A stretch of DNA of 23,704 nt, taken from the NCBI GenBank assembly GCA_049601975.1, contig JBMYRC010000059.1, positions 1 through 23,704 of the forward strand, in the 5' to 3' direction. Positions 23,443 to 23,704 of the stretch are shown here, one piece after another. The notes under the pieces were generated by a model. It did not search any database. It was not told where the DNA came from and worked only from the letters and a program-made list of their open reading frames with translations. The stretch comes from UBA6544 sp049601975 (lineage in GTDB: Bacteria; Pseudomonadota; Alphaproteobacteria; UBA8366). A program made the translations under genes and the position numbers. How positions within the stretch are numbered: position 1 is the first letter of the stretch; each line of letters starts with the position of its first letter.

Positions 23443-23704
23443 ATGGCTAAAAACGATCCACCGAGTGCAGAAATTATCCGCCGAGGCTTTGGCACGCGAT
23501 TGCGTAGCCTTAGGCAAGCCCGTGGATGGGAACCCAAGCAAACCGCAGCACGCTTAGATATCCTTTATCACCGCTATATGAAATATGAGGAAGGTTTGAG
23601 GGAGCCCCCATTTTGGCTCCTAGTGCGCATGGCACGGCTTTATAGCGTCACGACGGACTTTTTGTTGATAGGTTCTGAGGGGAAGAGTCAAGAAATTCCG
23701 ATTT
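23443..23704 (+). CDS. XRE/Cro-CI-type helix-turn-helix repressor, cut by window end
   Basis: The first 87 codons are visible; the gene runs off the window. Residues about 10-77 form a classical XRE helix-turn-helix domain: FGTRLRSLRQARGWEPKQTA (helices 1-2), ARLDILYHRYMKYEEGLREP (recognition helix and the Y-x-x-YE-x-G signature) and LLVRMARLYSVTTDFLLIG. A C-terminal extension begins (SEGKSQEIPI), so the protein may be longer than a minimal regulator. No good ribosome binding site precedes ATG 23443. The perfect inverted repeat upstream is the likely binding site, and its position over the predicted promoter suggests autoregulation. It faces away from the minus-strand phage genes, as a lysogeny repressor would. 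Unlike every recognisable phage gene in the window, its visible part has no stop or frameshift. Confidence 0.85.
   Translation, partial: MAKNDPPSAEIIRRGFGTRLRSLRQARGWEPKQTAARLDILYHRYMKYEEGLREPPFWLLVRMARLYSVTTDFLLIGSEGKSQEIPI

Overview
The window looks like chromosomal DNA of an alphaproteobacterium of moderate G+C, carrying many broken genes beside intact ones. The lineage is inferred from gene content only: several TauD/TfdA-type dioxygenases, a two-subunit hydantoinase, family 5 solute-binding proteins, a DUF4126 membrane protein and a degraded alphaproteobacterial-type phage. I read 11 intact or probably intact protein genes (one cut by the window end) and about 13 pseudogenes or relics. 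Nonsense codons, frameshifts, internal deletions and lost starts all occur. That level of decay fits a lineage losing genes, for example a host-restricted or recently bottlenecked population; this is inference.

Layout. 1-237 is a very AT-rich block without genes. 238-1417 holds three remnants: an alpha/beta hydrolase, and an MlaC-like gene start fused to a Sel1-repeat gene end. 1624-3402 is an intact pair, a D-glutamate cyclase-family protein (DUF4392) followed by a heme-oxygenase-like diiron oxidase (HDO) with its metal motifs. Facing them at 3403-5215 is a dead pair, a TauD-type dioxygenase with three in-frame TAA codons and a frameshifted 4,5-dihydroxyphthalate decarboxylase-like/NMT1-type protein. 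NADP-type glutamate dehydrogenase (gdhA) follows on the minus strand, with a recognisable promoter and terminator. Then come an intact dioxygenase (6881-7741), a decayed AsmA-like protein and an OmpA-family lipoprotein.

9896-13242 holds a family 5 solute-binding protein, a shrunken relic of a second copy, and another intact dioxygenase. After an epimerase fragment comes a small secreted four-cysteine protein, then hyuB and hyuA. A DUF4126 membrane protein ends the metabolic part.

18940-22924 is a degraded prophage packaging module on the minus strand. In transcription order it reads: a DUF6456-like protein, small terminase, large terminase, a gp13-like (DUF2833/acetyltransferase-like) protein, a proline-rich small protein, and the portal (head-tail connector). 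All are broken. By contrast, a XRE-type repressor gene (23443 to the window end) looks intact, and just upstream lies an 18-bp perfect inverted repeat made of two 13-bp palindromic sites.

How the intact genes may work together (inference): the cyclase-family protein, the hydantoinase/oxoprolinase-family HyuA/HyuB and GdhA all touch glutamate, 5-oxoproline or cyclic amides, and the dioxygenases consume 2-oxoglutarate. A scavenging locus for small cyclic amides or amino-acid derivatives is plausible, but the substrates cannot be read from sequence.
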